Origin: Mesorhizobium escarrei
Lineage (GTDB): Bacteria > Pseudomonadota > Alphaproteobacteria > Rhizobiales > Rhizobiaceae
Direction: 5' to 3'
Assembly (NCBI RefSeq): GCF_935825525.1
Contig: NZ_CAKXZT010000121.1
Coordinates: forward strand, 25,595 to 89,594
Length of the DNA: 64,000 bases
Shown here: piece by piece, positions 51,776 through 61,074 of the stretch
Position numbering within the stretch: the stretch's first letter is position 1
Layout: every line of letters begins with the position of its first letter
Position numbers and translations under genes: made by a program
The notes under the pieces: generated by a model
What the model was told of the DNA's origin: nothing
The model's input: the letters and a program-made list of their open reading frames with translations, nothing else
Database searches by the model: none

Positions 51776-53865
51776 GCATTCTGGCCGCTTTGCCTGTGCG
51801 GGTCGACAATCCGGCTCCATATTTTCGGCGGCAGACGGTCTGGTTCGGTATCCTGATCTTCGTCTCGTTTTGCCTCGCCCAGCGAACAGCCTGGCCCTGG
51901 CTCCTGACCTATCCCAAGGCTTGGATCCTGCCGGCTGCGCCGGCTGTGAACGGCATCTTTGACTGGCTCGTGCCGCTGCTGACCCCACCCTGCGCGGTGA
52001 TATCATCGATGCTGGGTGCTGCCCTCGATGCTTGCGGTTTTGCCCTTCGCTGGATGCCGTGGCCGGCGACACTGGCCTTCTTCGCTGTGCTCGGCTGGCG
52101 GGCGCAAAGCTGGCGACTGGCGCTTTTCACCGCGGTCGCTCTCGGTTACATCGTGCTCGCCGGTTACTGGCAGCAGGGGATGAACACCTTGTCCATGGTG
52201 ACCCTCGCCGTGCCGCTCGCAGTCACCTTAGGCTTCCTGCTCGGGGTCGGCGCTCATACATCGCGTCATGTTCGAAGTGTGACGCTGGTGGCGCTCGATC
52301 TGTTGCAGACGGTGCCGGCCTTTGCCTTTCTCATTCCGCTTTTGCTGTTGTTTGGCTTTGGACCGATTGCGGGCCTGGTTGCCTGCGTGGCTTACGCGAT
52401 CCCTCCCATGGTCCATTGCACCATGCTCGGCCTCGCCCGCGTGCCAGTGTCCCTGCTGGAAGTGGGTGGCATGGCCGGTTGTACGCGATGGCAACGTTTC
52501 TGGCATGTCGTACTGCCGACCGCCCGACAGCAAATTCTGACAGGTGTCAACCAGACGACCATGGCGAGCTTCAGCATGGTGATCATGGCGGCGATCATAG
52601 GCGGCTTCAACGATGTCGGCTGGGAAGTCCTCGATGCGATGCGCAAGGCGGATTTCGGCCACAGCCTGTTATCCGGCCTGGTGATCGCAGTGCTGGCGAT
52701 GGTGGTCGATCGCATCACCCGCGGCTTCGCGCAACCACGCCACGGCTCAGCCCGCCAAACGCGACATGATGCCGTCCGCGTGGCTGCTTTCCTGGCCGTC
52801 CCCGTTGTCGGCGGCGCGCTGTTGCACGTCGCGCCGGCAAGCATGGCACGGATTGACACACTGCAGGGCGTAGTCGATCCCAACGCCTTGAACACTTTCG
52901 TGCTCGATCTGGTCCGTGCCTTTTCGGCACCACTCGACAGTTTAAAGGTATTTGTCCTCTATCATTTCATGCTGCCGCTTCGGATCGGCCTGGCTGCTGC
53001 GGTGACACCCTTCACCTGGGGTTTCGCTTGGACACCGCAGGTAAGCGCCTTCTATGCCGCGACGACGCTGGTGCTTGCGGCTTGGCTGACGGTCAATGGT
53101 CGGTGGGGCGCCGGCATTGTGGTGCTGTTGGGCGCCGCATTGCTGCTCTTTGGCTTCAACGGGTTCCCCTGGCCGGCATTCATAGCAGTGACAGCAGGGC
53201 TTGCCTGGTCGGTCGGCGGCGGCAGGTTGGCGGTTCCGGTCACGATCGGGACGTCCTTCGTCGTTACAGCAGGTCTCTATGAGCCATTGGGACAATCCCT
53301 CTATCTCTGCGTCCTGGCTGTCCTGATCTGCACTTTTTCAGGGGGACTGATTGGGATCGCGGCGGCAAAGAGCGACCGATTCTCGGCCCTCCTGCGGCCA
53401 TGCTGCGACACGCTTCAAACCATGCCGCAGTTCATCTTTCTCATCCCCGCATTGATGTTCTTCCAGGTCGGTGAACTCACCGGCCTGATTGCGATCGCAC
53501 TCTATGCAATCGTGCCGCCAATTCGGTATGTCGAATATGGGATAAAAAGCGTACCGGCCGATCTTGTCGAGACGTCGCGCCAGATTGGCTGTACTGCCTG
53601 GCAGCGCCTGATCCATGTTGAATTTCCAGTCGCAAAGCCGGAAATCGTGCTTGGCGTCAATCAAACCATCATGGCGGCATTGTCGATGTTGCCCGTGGCC
53701 GCTCTGGTCGGCACGAAAGACCTTGGGCAGCAGGTCTATATTGGACTGAGCAAAGCCGATGCGGGTCTTGGTTTGGTCGCAGGCTTGTCGATTGCAATTG
53801 TCGCGATGATCTCGGATCGCATCATGCGGGCGACCGTTTCAAGAGCTGGTAACTCACTGGACTAG
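51772..53865 (+). CDS. proW: Quaternary-amine ABC transporter permease, double-length fused (copy 1)
   Basis: A 697-residue membrane protein, about twice the usual ProW length. It has two complete permease halves. Half one (about 90-330) has LQTVPAFAFLIPLLLLFGFG and GVNQTTMASFSMVIMAAIIGG; half two (about 430-690) has LQTMPQFIFLIPALMFF and GVNQTIMAALSMLPVAALVG. Each half has an EAA loop (GMAGCTRWQRFW and RQIGCTAWQRLI). One chain can thus form the whole channel. It starts at a GTG overlapping the ATPase stop. Confidence 0.92.
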   Translation: MSILAALPVRVDNPAPYFRRQTVWFGILIFVSFCLAQRTAWPWLLTYPKAWILPAAPAVNGIFDWLVPLLTPPCAVISSMLGAALDACGFALRWMPWPATLAFFAVLGWRAQSWRLALFTAVALGYIVLAGYWQQGMNTLSMVTLAVPLAVTLGFLLGVGAHTSRHVRSVTLVALDLLQTVPAFAFLIPLLLLFGFGPIAGLVACVAYAIPPMVHCTMLGLARVPVSLLEVGGMAGCTRWQRFWHVVLPTARQQILTGVNQTTMASFSMVIMAAIIGGFNDVGWEVLDAMRKADFGHSLLSGLVIAVLAMVVDRITRGFAQPRHGSARQTRHDAVRVAAFLAVPVVGGALLHVAPASMARIDTLQGVVDPNALNTFVLDLVRAFSAPLDSLKVFVLYHFMLPLRIGLAAAVTPFTWGFAWTPQVSAFYAATTLVLAAWLTVNGRWGAGIVVLLGAALLLFGFNGFPWPAFIAVTAGLAWSVGGGRLAVPVTIGTSFVVTAGLYEPLGQSLYLCVLAVLICTFSGGLIGIAAAKSDRFSALLRPCCDTLQTMPQFIFLIPALMFFQVGELTGLIAIALYAIVPPIRYVEYGIKSVPADLVETSRQIGCTAWQRLIHVEFPVAKPEIVLGVNQTIMAALSMLPVAALVGTKDLGQQVYIGLSKADAGLGLVAGLSIAIVAMISDRIMRATVSRAGNSLD

Positions 53866-53932
53866 CGGGCCAGGTGAGAACTGGTTTCAATGACTCAGTT
53901 AGTAACCACGTCACTTGGTGAGAAATCCGCGC

Positions 53933-55030
53933 ATGAACAGGATGGTATCTGGTGACCCTCGATTTTCTTGCGTGCGCGATGCGTTTGGCATGTGCTTCGC
54001 CCAGGGCCTCGAGCGTGGTGGTAGCGTGTCGGTGGTGGTGCACGGCAGGACTGTCGTTGATCTGTGGGGTGGTCGTGCGGACGCTGCTTGCACCCGTCCA
54101 TGGCAGCACGACACACTGGTCAACGTCTGGTCCGTCACCAAAGGGGTCGTGGCTTTGGCCATCGCAATGTTGGTCCAGCGTGGCAAGCTCGATTACGCCG
54201 CGCCCGTTGCGCGCTATTGGCCGGAATTCGCGACTGGCGGCAAGGAGAGCATCCCGCTTGATCTGGTGATGTCGCATCGGGCAGGGCTGAATGGTCTCGC
54301 GGTGCCAATGGGCGAGATAGGCCTGCTTGCGTGGACGCCTTTTGTTGATGCGATTGCCGCCATGCCGCTCGCTGTGGGGGCCGGGCAGCCGCTGTATCTA
54401 TCACGCACCTACCTAGGGCCACCTCGCTGGTGAAGTGCTGCGTCGTGTCGACGGGCGCAGCATCGGCCGCTTCATTGCAGAAGAGATCGCCCGCCCGATC
54501 GGGGCCGACTTTCATATCGGCCCGCCGGAACAGGACGACAACAGGGTCGCCGAGATGATCGAGGGACCGAAGGCTTCGGACTGGATCGACCTTGTGCGCG
54601 CCTCTCCTTTCCCCACGCCTGCGACAATCCTGTACCCAGAGCACGAGCGCCCAACGACCGCCCCTGGCGCGCCGCCGAGGTGCCGGGCGGCAATGGCCAG
54701 TCGACGGCACATGCACTGGCACGTATCTACGGCATGATGGCGGCCGGTGGCGTCTGGGAGGGCAAGCCTCTGATCAGCCGCAGGACAATCGAAGAAGCAG
54801 CGAGATCTCGCTTCCGCGGCATGGATGAAAGCTTTGAGATGCCAGCTGCCTTCGCCGCCGGCCGTGCGTCGCAGCAAACATTCGGCCACACCGGCTGGGG
54901 CGGCACTATTGGGTTTGCCGATCTCGGCGTCGGCGTCGGATTCGGGTATGTTACGAACAACATGCTCGGTTTCCACGACATAGATCCACGCCGAAAGGCC
55001 TTGATCGATGCAGTTTACGACTCGCTCTGA
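53933..55030 (+). pseudogene. Serine hydrolase (beta-lactamase/EstB class C fold) pseudogene
   Basis: Three frames give one broken protein of about 365 residues. The first (from ATG 53933) has FAQGLERGGSVSVVVHGRT, WSVTKGVVALA with the SxxK nucleophile motif, and LVMSHRAGLNGL. Near 54400 the frame shifts, with an in-frame TAG in the homologous reading, to GHLAGEVLRRVDGRSIGRF. Near 54660 it shifts again to GGNGQSTAHALARIYGMMA and TFGHTGWGGTIGFADL. At least two frameshifts and a stop make it inactive. Located after the transporter operon; it may have been an esterase for an ester of a quaternary amine. Confidence 0.8.
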
Positions 55031-55110
55031 CGCCATGGCTGTGCTGCTCGGCGTTGCTTGGCCCCGCCAACGCACTGACAGAGGAATTCCCAGCACTACC
55101 TCTTCTTGCC

Positions 55111-55731
55111 TTACTGACGTTTGGACCTTTCTGGACGATCGACCTTCGGCGGGCTACTTGAACCCAACAAGCGGTCGACCAGGCTGGTCAACATGGCTAG
55201 CGCTGCTTCTCGTGTCGGTTCGGCCTTGGTCGCTGCCATGCGAACCCAGATGCCATCCATCAACATGGCGATCATTTCTGCCGCGCGCTCGGCTTCCACT
55301 TTGGGTAGGAGCTGGCGCAATTCGTGCAGCAGATTGCTGCGCATCCGCGAGTTCTGGACATTGAGCAATCTTGCAAAGCGTGCGGAGAAGGTTGCTTGGG
55401 CGCAATAGGAAATCCAATATTGAGCCCGGCTGGCGATGTACATCCGCTCATCGAAATTACCATTGCAGATCGTGGTTAGACGTTCCTGAGGGGTCTTGCA
55501 GCGGCGCAGGCTCGCCGCGATCTCTTCCGAGATCAGCCGATTCCCGAAGCGCACGGCGGCTTCCAACAATTCATCCTTGCCGGTGAAGTAATGGTGGACC
55601 AAGCCGCGCGACATGCCGAGGCGCTCGGCTACCTTGGCCAGGGTCACGCCATGGAAGCCCTCCTCGGCAAGGATGTCGAACGCCACCTGCTGCATGTCCT
55701 TGCGTCGTATGTCGCGAATTCGTGTTTTCAT
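55111..55731 (-). CDS. TetR family regulator, BetI-like (second)
   Basis: A 206-residue repressor with helix-turn-helix VTLAKVAERLGMSRGLVHHYF (about 30-50) and LMDGIWVRMAA in the ligand domain. It is a paralogue of the TetR protein at 47.9 kb. GAGGA precedes the ATG at 55731. Divergent from the AcoABC/transporter cluster, with a palindrome near 55.91 kb between them. Its basic tail (KVDRPERSKRQ) is unusual. Confidence 0.9.
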   Translation of the reverse strand: MKTRIRDIRRKDMQQVAFDILAEEGFHGVTLAKVAERLGMSRGLVHHYFTGKDELLEAAVRFGNRLISEEIAASLRRCKTPQERLTTICNGNFDERMYIASRAQYWISYCAQATFSARFARLLNVQNSRMRSNLLHELRQLLPKVEAERAAEMIAMLMDGIWVRMAATKAEPTREAALAMLTSLVDRLLGSSSPPKVDRPERSKRQ

Positions 55732-55746
55732 TCAATCCTCTGGAGA

Positions 55747-55838
55747 ATGATCCCCAAAAGTGGAATCCGGTTTTCGGAAAAGATCATGCTCAAACAAAGA
55801 GATAGAGCCCATCCCAACTCCATCGGGATGAACGGGCT
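55747..55838. repeat. Palindromic intergenic repeat of the rhizobial type
   Basis: ATGATCCCCAAAAGTGGAA and CCGGTTTTCGGAAAAGATCA (split over 55747-55786) form an imperfect dyad, followed by TGCTCAAACAAAGAGATAG. From general knowledge, this motif is a frequent intergenic repeat in Mesorhizobium and relatives. A second hairpin follows: GAGCCC/GGGCTC (55805-55810, 55833-55838) enclosing ATCCC/GGGAT. It sits between the TetR gene and its operator. Confidence 0.7.
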
Positions 55839-55902
55839 CCAGGCTACTGACAGCACGCGCCCGGGGCCGCAGTCAAGGCAGATTGTGCCATGAGCCTATA
55901 AA

Positions 55903-55930
55903 TTGGCACTACGCCAAAAAATTGGCTTAT
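55903..55930. promoter_or_regulatory. Predicted TetR operator before the aco-transporter operon
   Basis: TTGGC-ACTAC-GCCAA (55903-55917) is an exact inverted repeat. It runs into AAAAAATTGGC (55916-55926), a word shared in part with the operator at 47.86 kb. It lies 77 bases before the collapsed SDR gene and about 172 before the TetR start. Together with the paralogous regulator, this supports control by the BetI-type protein. Confidence 0.6.
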
Positions 55931-56006
55931 GAGTCAACTTTTTGTTGACAAGAGCCTGCCCCGACGCCAACCTGCACCAATCGCATTGAAGTATAGGGAG
56001 AGGCGA

Positions 56007-56156
56007 ATGGGCCGGATCAACGACAGAGTCGCGCTGATTTCCGGCGGCGCAGCAGGCGAGGTTGCGGTCGACGGCACGATGTCGGCCGACATAGTCGCGC
56101 CCGTCACCGTTCCAAACCCAGTTCGCGCATGGCCGGGGACCCACTCATGCAGATGA
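56007..56156 (+). pseudogene. SDR gene collapsed by an in-frame internal deletion
   Basis: A 49-codon frame with a strong site (GGGAGAGG) before the ATG. It begins MGRINDRVALISGGAAG, the SDR N-terminus up to the cofactor glycines, then passes directly into EVAVDGTMSADIVAPVTV, an SDR C-terminus like that of the 48.8-kb SDR. Roughly 220 codons are missing, yet the frame is kept. Its stop overlaps an ATG of acoA (ATGA at 56153). It may still be translated as a leader that couples to acoA. Confidence 0.7.
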
Positions 56157-57115
56157 GCCGGGAGACATTGCGTACCGCCTATCGCCAGATGCGGACCATC
56201 CGCGCTTTCGAGGATGCGGTGAACCGCGCTTTCTCCAGTGGCGAAATCCCCGGCTTCGTTCACCTCTATAGCGGTCAGGAAGCCTGCGCTGTCGGTGTCT
56301 GCATGCATCTCGATGACCATGACTATATCGGCTCGACTCATCGCGGCCACGGTCATTGCATCGCCAAGGGGTGTGATATCGACGGCATGATGATGGAGAT
56401 CTTCGGCAAGGCGGGCGGCCTCTGCGGCGGCAAAGGCGGCTCGATGCACATTGCCGACATCGAGCGCGGCATGCTTGGCGCCAATGCCATCGTGGGCGGC
56501 AGCCCACCCTTGGCGGTCGGGGCCGCACTGACTGCCAAGACGCTCGGAACCGACCGTGTCGCCGTCGCTTTCACCGGCGATGGCGGGTCCAACCAAGGGA
56601 CGATGTTCGAGGCCATGAACATGGCCGTTGTCCTCAAGCTGCCGGTCATCTTCGTTGTCGAGAATAATGGCTATGCAGAGGGAACCGGCGTCGACTACGC
56701 TATTGGGTCAAGGGATATCGCATCTCGTGCCGCCGGTTTCGGCATGCCGGCGGAGCACATCGATGGGCTCGATTTCTTCGCCGTCTATGCGGCGATGGCA
56801 GAAGCCCTGGCACGTGCGCGCGGTGGTTCGGGGCCTAGTTTCATCGAGTCGCGCTGCGTGCGCCATCACGGCCACTACTGCGGCGATCCGCAGGGCTATC
56901 GGTCCAAGGAGGAGTTGCAGGCGGCACGGGCCAACGGGGACCCGCTGCTCCACTTCCGTGCCCGCGTCGGCGCGTCGGCACTGCTGGAAGCAACCGAACT
57001 CGACACCATTGACGCCGAGGTCGAACAGCAAATCGCAGCCGCAGTAGTGAGGGCGAGGGAGGCGGCCGATCCGTCGCCCTCCGCCCTGCTGACCGACGTC
57101 TATCTCAGCTATTGA
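56147..57115 (+). CDS. acoA: Acetoin/pyruvate dehydrogenase E1 alpha subunit
   Basis: A 322-residue thiamine-diphosphate enzyme subunit. The TPP motif GDGGSNQGTM ... ENN lies at about 144-174, RGHGHCIAKG holds the phosphorylation-loop equivalent, and GGKGGSMHIAD is the family marker. ATG 56147 is preferred since GGGGA lies eight bases upstream; ATG 56129 would add six residues. It works as an alpha2beta2 with the next gene to cleave a 2-oxo compound or acetoin-type hydroxyketone and pass the acyl to lipoamide. Gene order matches acoABC. Confidence 0.92.
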   Translation: MQMSRETLRTAYRQMRTIRAFEDAVNRAFSSGEIPGFVHLYSGQEACAVGVCMHLDDHDYIGSTHRGHGHCIAKGCDIDGMMMEIFGKAGGLCGGKGGSMHIADIERGMLGANAIVGGSPPLAVGAALTAKTLGTDRVAVAFTGDGGSNQGTMFEAMNMAVVLKLPVIFVVENNGYAEGTGVDYAIGSRDIASRAAGFGMPAEHIDGLDFFAVYAAMAEALARARGGSGPSFIESRCVRHHGHYCGDPQGYRSKEELQAARANGDPLLHFRARVGASALLEATELDTIDAEVEQQIAAAVVRAREAADPSPSALLTDVYLSY

Positions 57116-57128
57116 CCGGACAAACCGC

Positions 57129-58154
57129 ATGTCAAAGAAGACCTTCCGCCAGGCGATCAACGAAGCTCTCCATGCCGAGATGCAGCGCGATCCGCGCGTG
57201 GTCGTGATCGGAGAGGATGTCGCCGGCGGCGCCGGCGGCACCGGGGTGGACGATGCCTATGGCGGCGTCATGGGAGTGACGCGCGGGCTGGTCGGTGCCT
57301 TCGGCCGCGAGCGCGTCATCGACACGCCTATCACTGAAAGTGCCATCATGGGCATGGCGGCGGGCGCCGCCGTCACCGGCTTGCGGCCGGTCGCCGAACT
57401 GATGTTCGTCGACTTCATCGGCGTCTGCTTCGACCAGATATACAACCAGGCCGCCAAGTTTCGCTACATGTTCGGAGGAAAGGCGAAGACGCCGCTGGTC
57501 ATCCGGGCGATGTTCGGCGCCGGCTTCAGCGCCGGGGCGCAGCATTCGCAATGCCTCTATTCCTTCTTCACCCATGTTCCGGGCCTGAAGGTCGTCATCC
57601 CGTCGACGCCCTACGACGCCAAGGGATTGCTCATCGAAGCCATCCGCGATGACGATCCGGTCATCTTCCTCGAGCACACCAAGCTCTACGATATCGAGGG
57701 GCAGGTGCCCGACGAGGCTTATACGGTGCCCTTCGGCGAGGCCTCCGTTCTGCGCGAGGGGGGCGACGTGACGATCGTCGCGCTGGCGCGGATGGTGCAT
57801 GTCGCGCTGGAGGCCGCCGACCGGCTAGCGGCGTCCGGTATCCATGCGACGGTCATCGATCCGCGCACCACCTCGCCGATCGACGAGGACACCATCCTGG
57901 AGAGCGTCACGGAAACTGGCCGCCTCGTGGTGGTCGACGAAGCCAATCCGCGCTGCAGCTTGGCCAGCGAGATCGCGGCGTTCGCCGCCGACAAGGCCTT
58001 CTTCGCGCTGAAGGCGCCGATCCGGCGCGTGACCGCTCCGCACACGCCGGTCCCCTTCGCGCCAGTGCTGGAGGCCGCCTACATCCCGAACGCCGGACAG
58101 GTCGAAGCTGCCGTCCGGCAACTGCTCGACATTAACGCCGACCGAAAGCGATGA
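57129..58154 (+). CDS. acoB: Acetoin/pyruvate dehydrogenase E1 beta subunit
   Basis: A 341-residue transketolase-like subunit: MSKKTFRQAINEALHAEM, VIGEDVAGGAGG, DTPITESAIMGMAAGAA (about 60-76) with the Glu that activates TPP, and the C-terminal RVTAPHTPVPFAPVLE. The PxPFxxxLE ending is the usual E1-beta mark. It starts 13 bases after acoA and overlaps acoC by ATGA. Confidence 0.93.
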   Translation: MSKKTFRQAINEALHAEMQRDPRVVVIGEDVAGGAGGTGVDDAYGGVMGVTRGLVGAFGRERVIDTPITESAIMGMAAGAAVTGLRPVAELMFVDFIGVCFDQIYNQAAKFRYMFGGKAKTPLVIRAMFGAGFSAGAQHSQCLYSFFTHVPGLKVVIPSTPYDAKGLLIEAIRDDDPVIFLEHTKLYDIEGQVPDEAYTVPFGEASVLREGGDVTIVALARMVHVALEAADRLAASGIHATVIDPRTTSPIDEDTILESVTETGRLVVVDEANPRCSLASEIAAFAADKAFFALKAPIRRVTAPHTPVPFAPVLEAAYIPNAGQVEAAVRQLLDINADRKR

Positions 58155-59287
58155 TGATGCAGATCACAGCCATATCGATGCCGACCTGGGGCCTGACCAT
58201 GGAAGAAGGAACGCTGGTCGAATGGCTCGTGCCCGAAGGCGCGCGCGTCGCGCCGGGCATGGAGCTGGCAGAAATCGAGACGACGAAGGTCACCAACATG
58301 CTCGAAGCGCAGGAGGCCGGCGTGCTGCGCCGGCATGTCGTCGCAGAGGGGGAAACGCGGACCTGCGGCGCCCTGATCGGCGTCCTTGCCGACGAAACCG
58401 TGCCCGATGCCGAGGTCGACGCCTTCATCGCCCGTTTCGCCGAGAGCGCGGCAGGCGATGCGGCCCTGGCGCCGGCGCCGGAGCCCAGGCAGCTCGATCT
58501 GCCCGATGGACGCAGGCTCCGCTATCTGCGGGTCGGCGAGGGCGGCACTGCCGCCCTGCTGGTCCACGGCTTCGGCGGTGATCTCGATGCCTGGCAGTTG
58601 ATCCAAGCAAGACTAGCCGTCGACCGGGCGGTCTATGCGATCGACCTGCCAGGACACGGCGAGTCGACGAAGGAGATACGGACCGGAGATCTTGCGGAAC
58701 TAGCCGAAACGGTCGGGCAAGCCATGGACGCACTCGGGCTCGAGCGGGCGCATCTGGTGGGCCATTCGCTCGGGGCAGGCACTATGCTGCAATTGGCGCT
58801 GACGCACCCGGGCCGCGTCGCCTCGCTCGCCCTGATCGCGCCTGTCGGCCTTGCCGAGGCGATCGATCCCACCTTCCCGACCGAATTTCTTGCCGCCACG
58901 AAGACGCGCGACCTGCAGCGCTGCCTGGGTAGGCTGTTTGCCGATCCCGCGATGGTGGGCCGGGAGTTCGCCGACCGGGTCGCCCGCAACAAGCGGCTGG
59001 ACGGCGCCGAGACAGCGCTCTCGAAGATCGTCGCGGCCTGCTTCCCTGATGGGCGCCAGCATGCGGTGCTGCTGCCGGCATTCGCGTCCTGGATCGCCGA
59101 GAATCCAGCGATCCCGGTCACTGTCATTTGGGGAGAGGAGGATGCCATCCTGTCGCCTGACCCGCTCGGCCAGTTGCCCGCGTCGGTTGTCGCGCTTCTG
59201 CTGCCGGGCGTCGGCCACATGCCTCAGCTGGAGGCTGCAAAGGAGGTCAACGCCATCCTCTGCGCGCATGTGGGAGGGGTGGCATGA
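58151..59287 (+). CDS. acoC: Acetoin dehydrogenase E2-like protein: lipoyl domain fused to alpha/beta hydrolase
   Basis: A 378-residue fusion. Residues 1-80 form a lipoyl domain with the modified lysine in EIETTKVTN (Lys46). Residues about 115-378 form an alpha/beta hydrolase with GFGGDLDAW, the nucleophile elbow GHSLGAG (Ser206), an Asp in WGEEDAIL and the His of GVGHMPQLE. This architecture is typical of AcoC rather than of pyruvate dehydrogenase E2, and argues for an acetoin-type complex. No dihydrolipoyl dehydrogenase is in the window. Overlaps acoB and the next SDR (ATGA each). Confidence 0.92.
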   Translation: MMMQITAISMPTWGLTMEEGTLVEWLVPEGARVAPGMELAEIETTKVTNMLEAQEAGVLRRHVVAEGETRTCGALIGVLADETVPDAEVDAFIARFAESAAGDAALAPAPEPRQLDLPDGRRLRYLRVGEGGTAALLVHGFGGDLDAWQLIQARLAVDRAVYAIDLPGHGESTKEIRTGDLAELAETVGQAMDALGLERAHLVGHSLGAGTMLQLALTHPGRVASLALIAPVGLAEAIDPTFPTEFLAATKTRDLQRCLGRLFADPAMVGREFADRVARNKRLDGAETALSKIVAACFPDGRQHAVLLPAFASWIAENPAIPVTVIWGEEDAILSPDPLGQLPASVVALLLPGVGHMPQLEAAKEVNAILCAHVGGVA

Positions 59288-60060
59288 CTGGTCGGCTGGC
59301 AGGGCGCGCCGCCTATGTGACGGGCGCAAGCCGCGGCATCGGCCGTGGCATTGCGCTGGCGCTCGCGAGCGAGGGCGCCGGGGTCGTCGTAACCGACATC
59401 GAGGCAGACGCCGCAGAGGCCGTTGCGGTGGAAATTCGCGCAGCAGGCGGACGGGCCGAGTCGCGCGTCGTCGATGTCAGGAAATGGGACGACTTCGTCT
59501 CTCTGGTGGCGCATGTCGAACGGCAATTCGGTCAGCTCGACATCGCCGTCAACTGTGCCGGGGTCATCAGCGTCGCCGCTGTCGAAGACGTGGCGGAAGC
59601 GGAATGGGACCGGGTGATGGATGTCAATGCCAAGGGCGTGTTCCTGTCGTGCAAGGCGGCGGCTCCCGCGATGAAGCGCAATGGCTTCGGCCGCATCATC
59701 AACATCTCCTCGGTTTCTGGCAAAGACGGCTACCCGAAGCTGGCTGTTTACAGCGCCTCCAAATATGCGGTGCTCGGCTTCACCAATTCCCTCGCCAAGG
59801 AGGTCGCCCGCGACGGCATCACCGTGAACGCGATCTGCCCCGGTGTCGTGAAAACGCACATGTGGGACATGCTGTCGGACGAACTCAGAGAGCAAGGGGA
59901 AACGGCGGAGCAGTCCTGGCAGCGGCATGTGCTGGAGTTCGTGCCGCAGGGCCGGCCGCAGACGCCCGAGGAGATCGGAGGCCTCGCAATCTATCTGGCG
60001 CTGGCGCCGAGCGTCACCGGACAGTCAATTAACATCGACGGAGGGCTGACGTCGCACTGA
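59284..60060 (+). CDS. Short-chain dehydrogenase (diacetyl/acetoin reductase-like)
   Basis: A 258-residue SDR with GASRGIGRGIALAL, NCAGV, ISSVSGKDGYPKL, YSASK and NIDGGLTSH. The start overlaps acoC (ATGA). Position in an aco operon suggests interconversion of a hydroxyketone and a diol or diketone. Sequence pattern alone would also fit a 3-oxoacyl reductase. Confidence 0.88.
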   Translation: MTGRLAGRAAYVTGASRGIGRGIALALASEGAGVVVTDIEADAAEAVAVEIRAAGGRAESRVVDVRKWDDFVSLVAHVERQFGQLDIAVNCAGVISVAAVEDVAEAEWDRVMDVNAKGVFLSCKAAAPAMKRNGFGRIINISSVSGKDGYPKLAVYSASKYAVLGFTNSLAKEVARDGITVNAICPGVVKTHMWDMLSDELREQGETAEQSWQRHVLEFVPQGRPQTPEEIGGLAIYLALAPSVTGQSINIDGGLTSH

Positions 60061-60116
60061 CATCGGGATCCGTGGTCGAAAAAAGAACGGGGACAATGAC
60101 AACAGGGAGAAAAGAG

Positions 60117-61061
60117 ATGTCCAAGTCGAGATTTTTCAAGTTCACCTCAGGCTCGCTCGTGGCGATGCTCGTCGCAATAGGATCCGGGGCGGCGCAAGCC
60201 GCCGAAATGGGGGCCAAGGACGAGCCCATCAAGCTCGTGATGGCCGAATGGACCGGCCAGCACGTCACCACACATATCGCGGGGGCCCTTCTGCAACGCA
60301 TTGGCTACAAGATCGAGTATGTGACCGCGGGTGGCTATCCGCAGTTCACCGGCCTCGCTGACGGCACGCTCGACGTGACGCTCGAGATCTGGATGAACAA
60401 TGTCGGCGACATCTTCCCGAAGGTGCTGAAGGAGGGGAAGGTGGAAGACATTGGCCAGCTCGGCCTCCAGACAAAGGAGGGCTGGGTCTATCCCAAGTAC
60501 ATGACGGATGTCTGCCCCGGCCTGCCGGACTGGACCGCGCTTACCAAGCCCGGCTGCGTCCAGGCGCTGACGTCTCCGGACACCTTCCCGAACGGCCGTC
60601 TGCTCGACTACCCGGCCGACTGGGGCTCCCGCTCCGCGCAGATCATCAAAGACAACAATCTACCCCTGACCACTGTGCCAGGCGGGTCCGAGGGTGCGAT
60701 GGTCGCCGAGCTCGAATCCGCGGTGGCGGCCAAGAAACCTCTGCTCATGATGTTCTGGGCGCCACACTATGTCTTCGCGGAAGCCGACATGGGATGGGTG
60801 ACGATGCCGCCGTGCAAGTCGCAGGACAACGATCACTGCATCAATCCTCCCGAGGTCCATAAGGTGGTATGGTCGGGCTTCAAGGGCAAATGGCCGGCGG
60901 CTTATGAATTCCTGAAGGCGTTCCGGCAGGATGCGGCCAGCCAGCAGCAGATGATCCTGGCGATCGACAGGAAGGGCCAGGACATCGACACGGTCGTCAA
61001 CGCCTGGATCGACCAGCATCAGGCGGTCTGGCAGCCCTGGGTGCAGGAGGCAACGCGCTGA
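60117..61061 (+). CDS. proX: Glycine betaine/choline-type ABC transporter substrate-binding protein (copy 2)
   Basis: A 314-residue periplasmic protein, close relative of the 49.6-kb copy. Sec signal of about 28 residues ending AQAAE. Shared blocks: AEWTGQHVTTHIAG, EYVTAGGYPQFTGLADG, CPGLPDWTAL, PNGRLLDYPADWGSR, MFWAPHYVF. The start is ATG 60117 with GGGAG eight bases before it. It differs from copy 1 at LEIWMNNVGDIFP, which probably lies near the binding site. It belongs to the aco operon, so the ligand should feed that pathway. Confidence 0.9.
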   Translation: MSKSRFFKFTSGSLVAMLVAIGSGAAQAAEMGAKDEPIKLVMAEWTGQHVTTHIAGALLQRIGYKIEYVTAGGYPQFTGLADGTLDVTLEIWMNNVGDIFPKVLKEGKVEDIGQLGLQTKEGWVYPKYMTDVCPGLPDWTALTKPGCVQALTSPDTFPNGRLLDYPADWGSRSAQIIKDNNLPLTTVPGGSEGAMVAELESAVAAKKPLLMMFWAPHYVFAEADMGWVTMPPCKSQDNDHCINPPEVHKVVWSGFKGKWPAAYEFLKAFRQDAASQQQMILAIDRKGQDIDTVVNAWIDQHQAVWQPWVQEATR

Positions 61062-61074
61062 TGCGAAAACCGCT

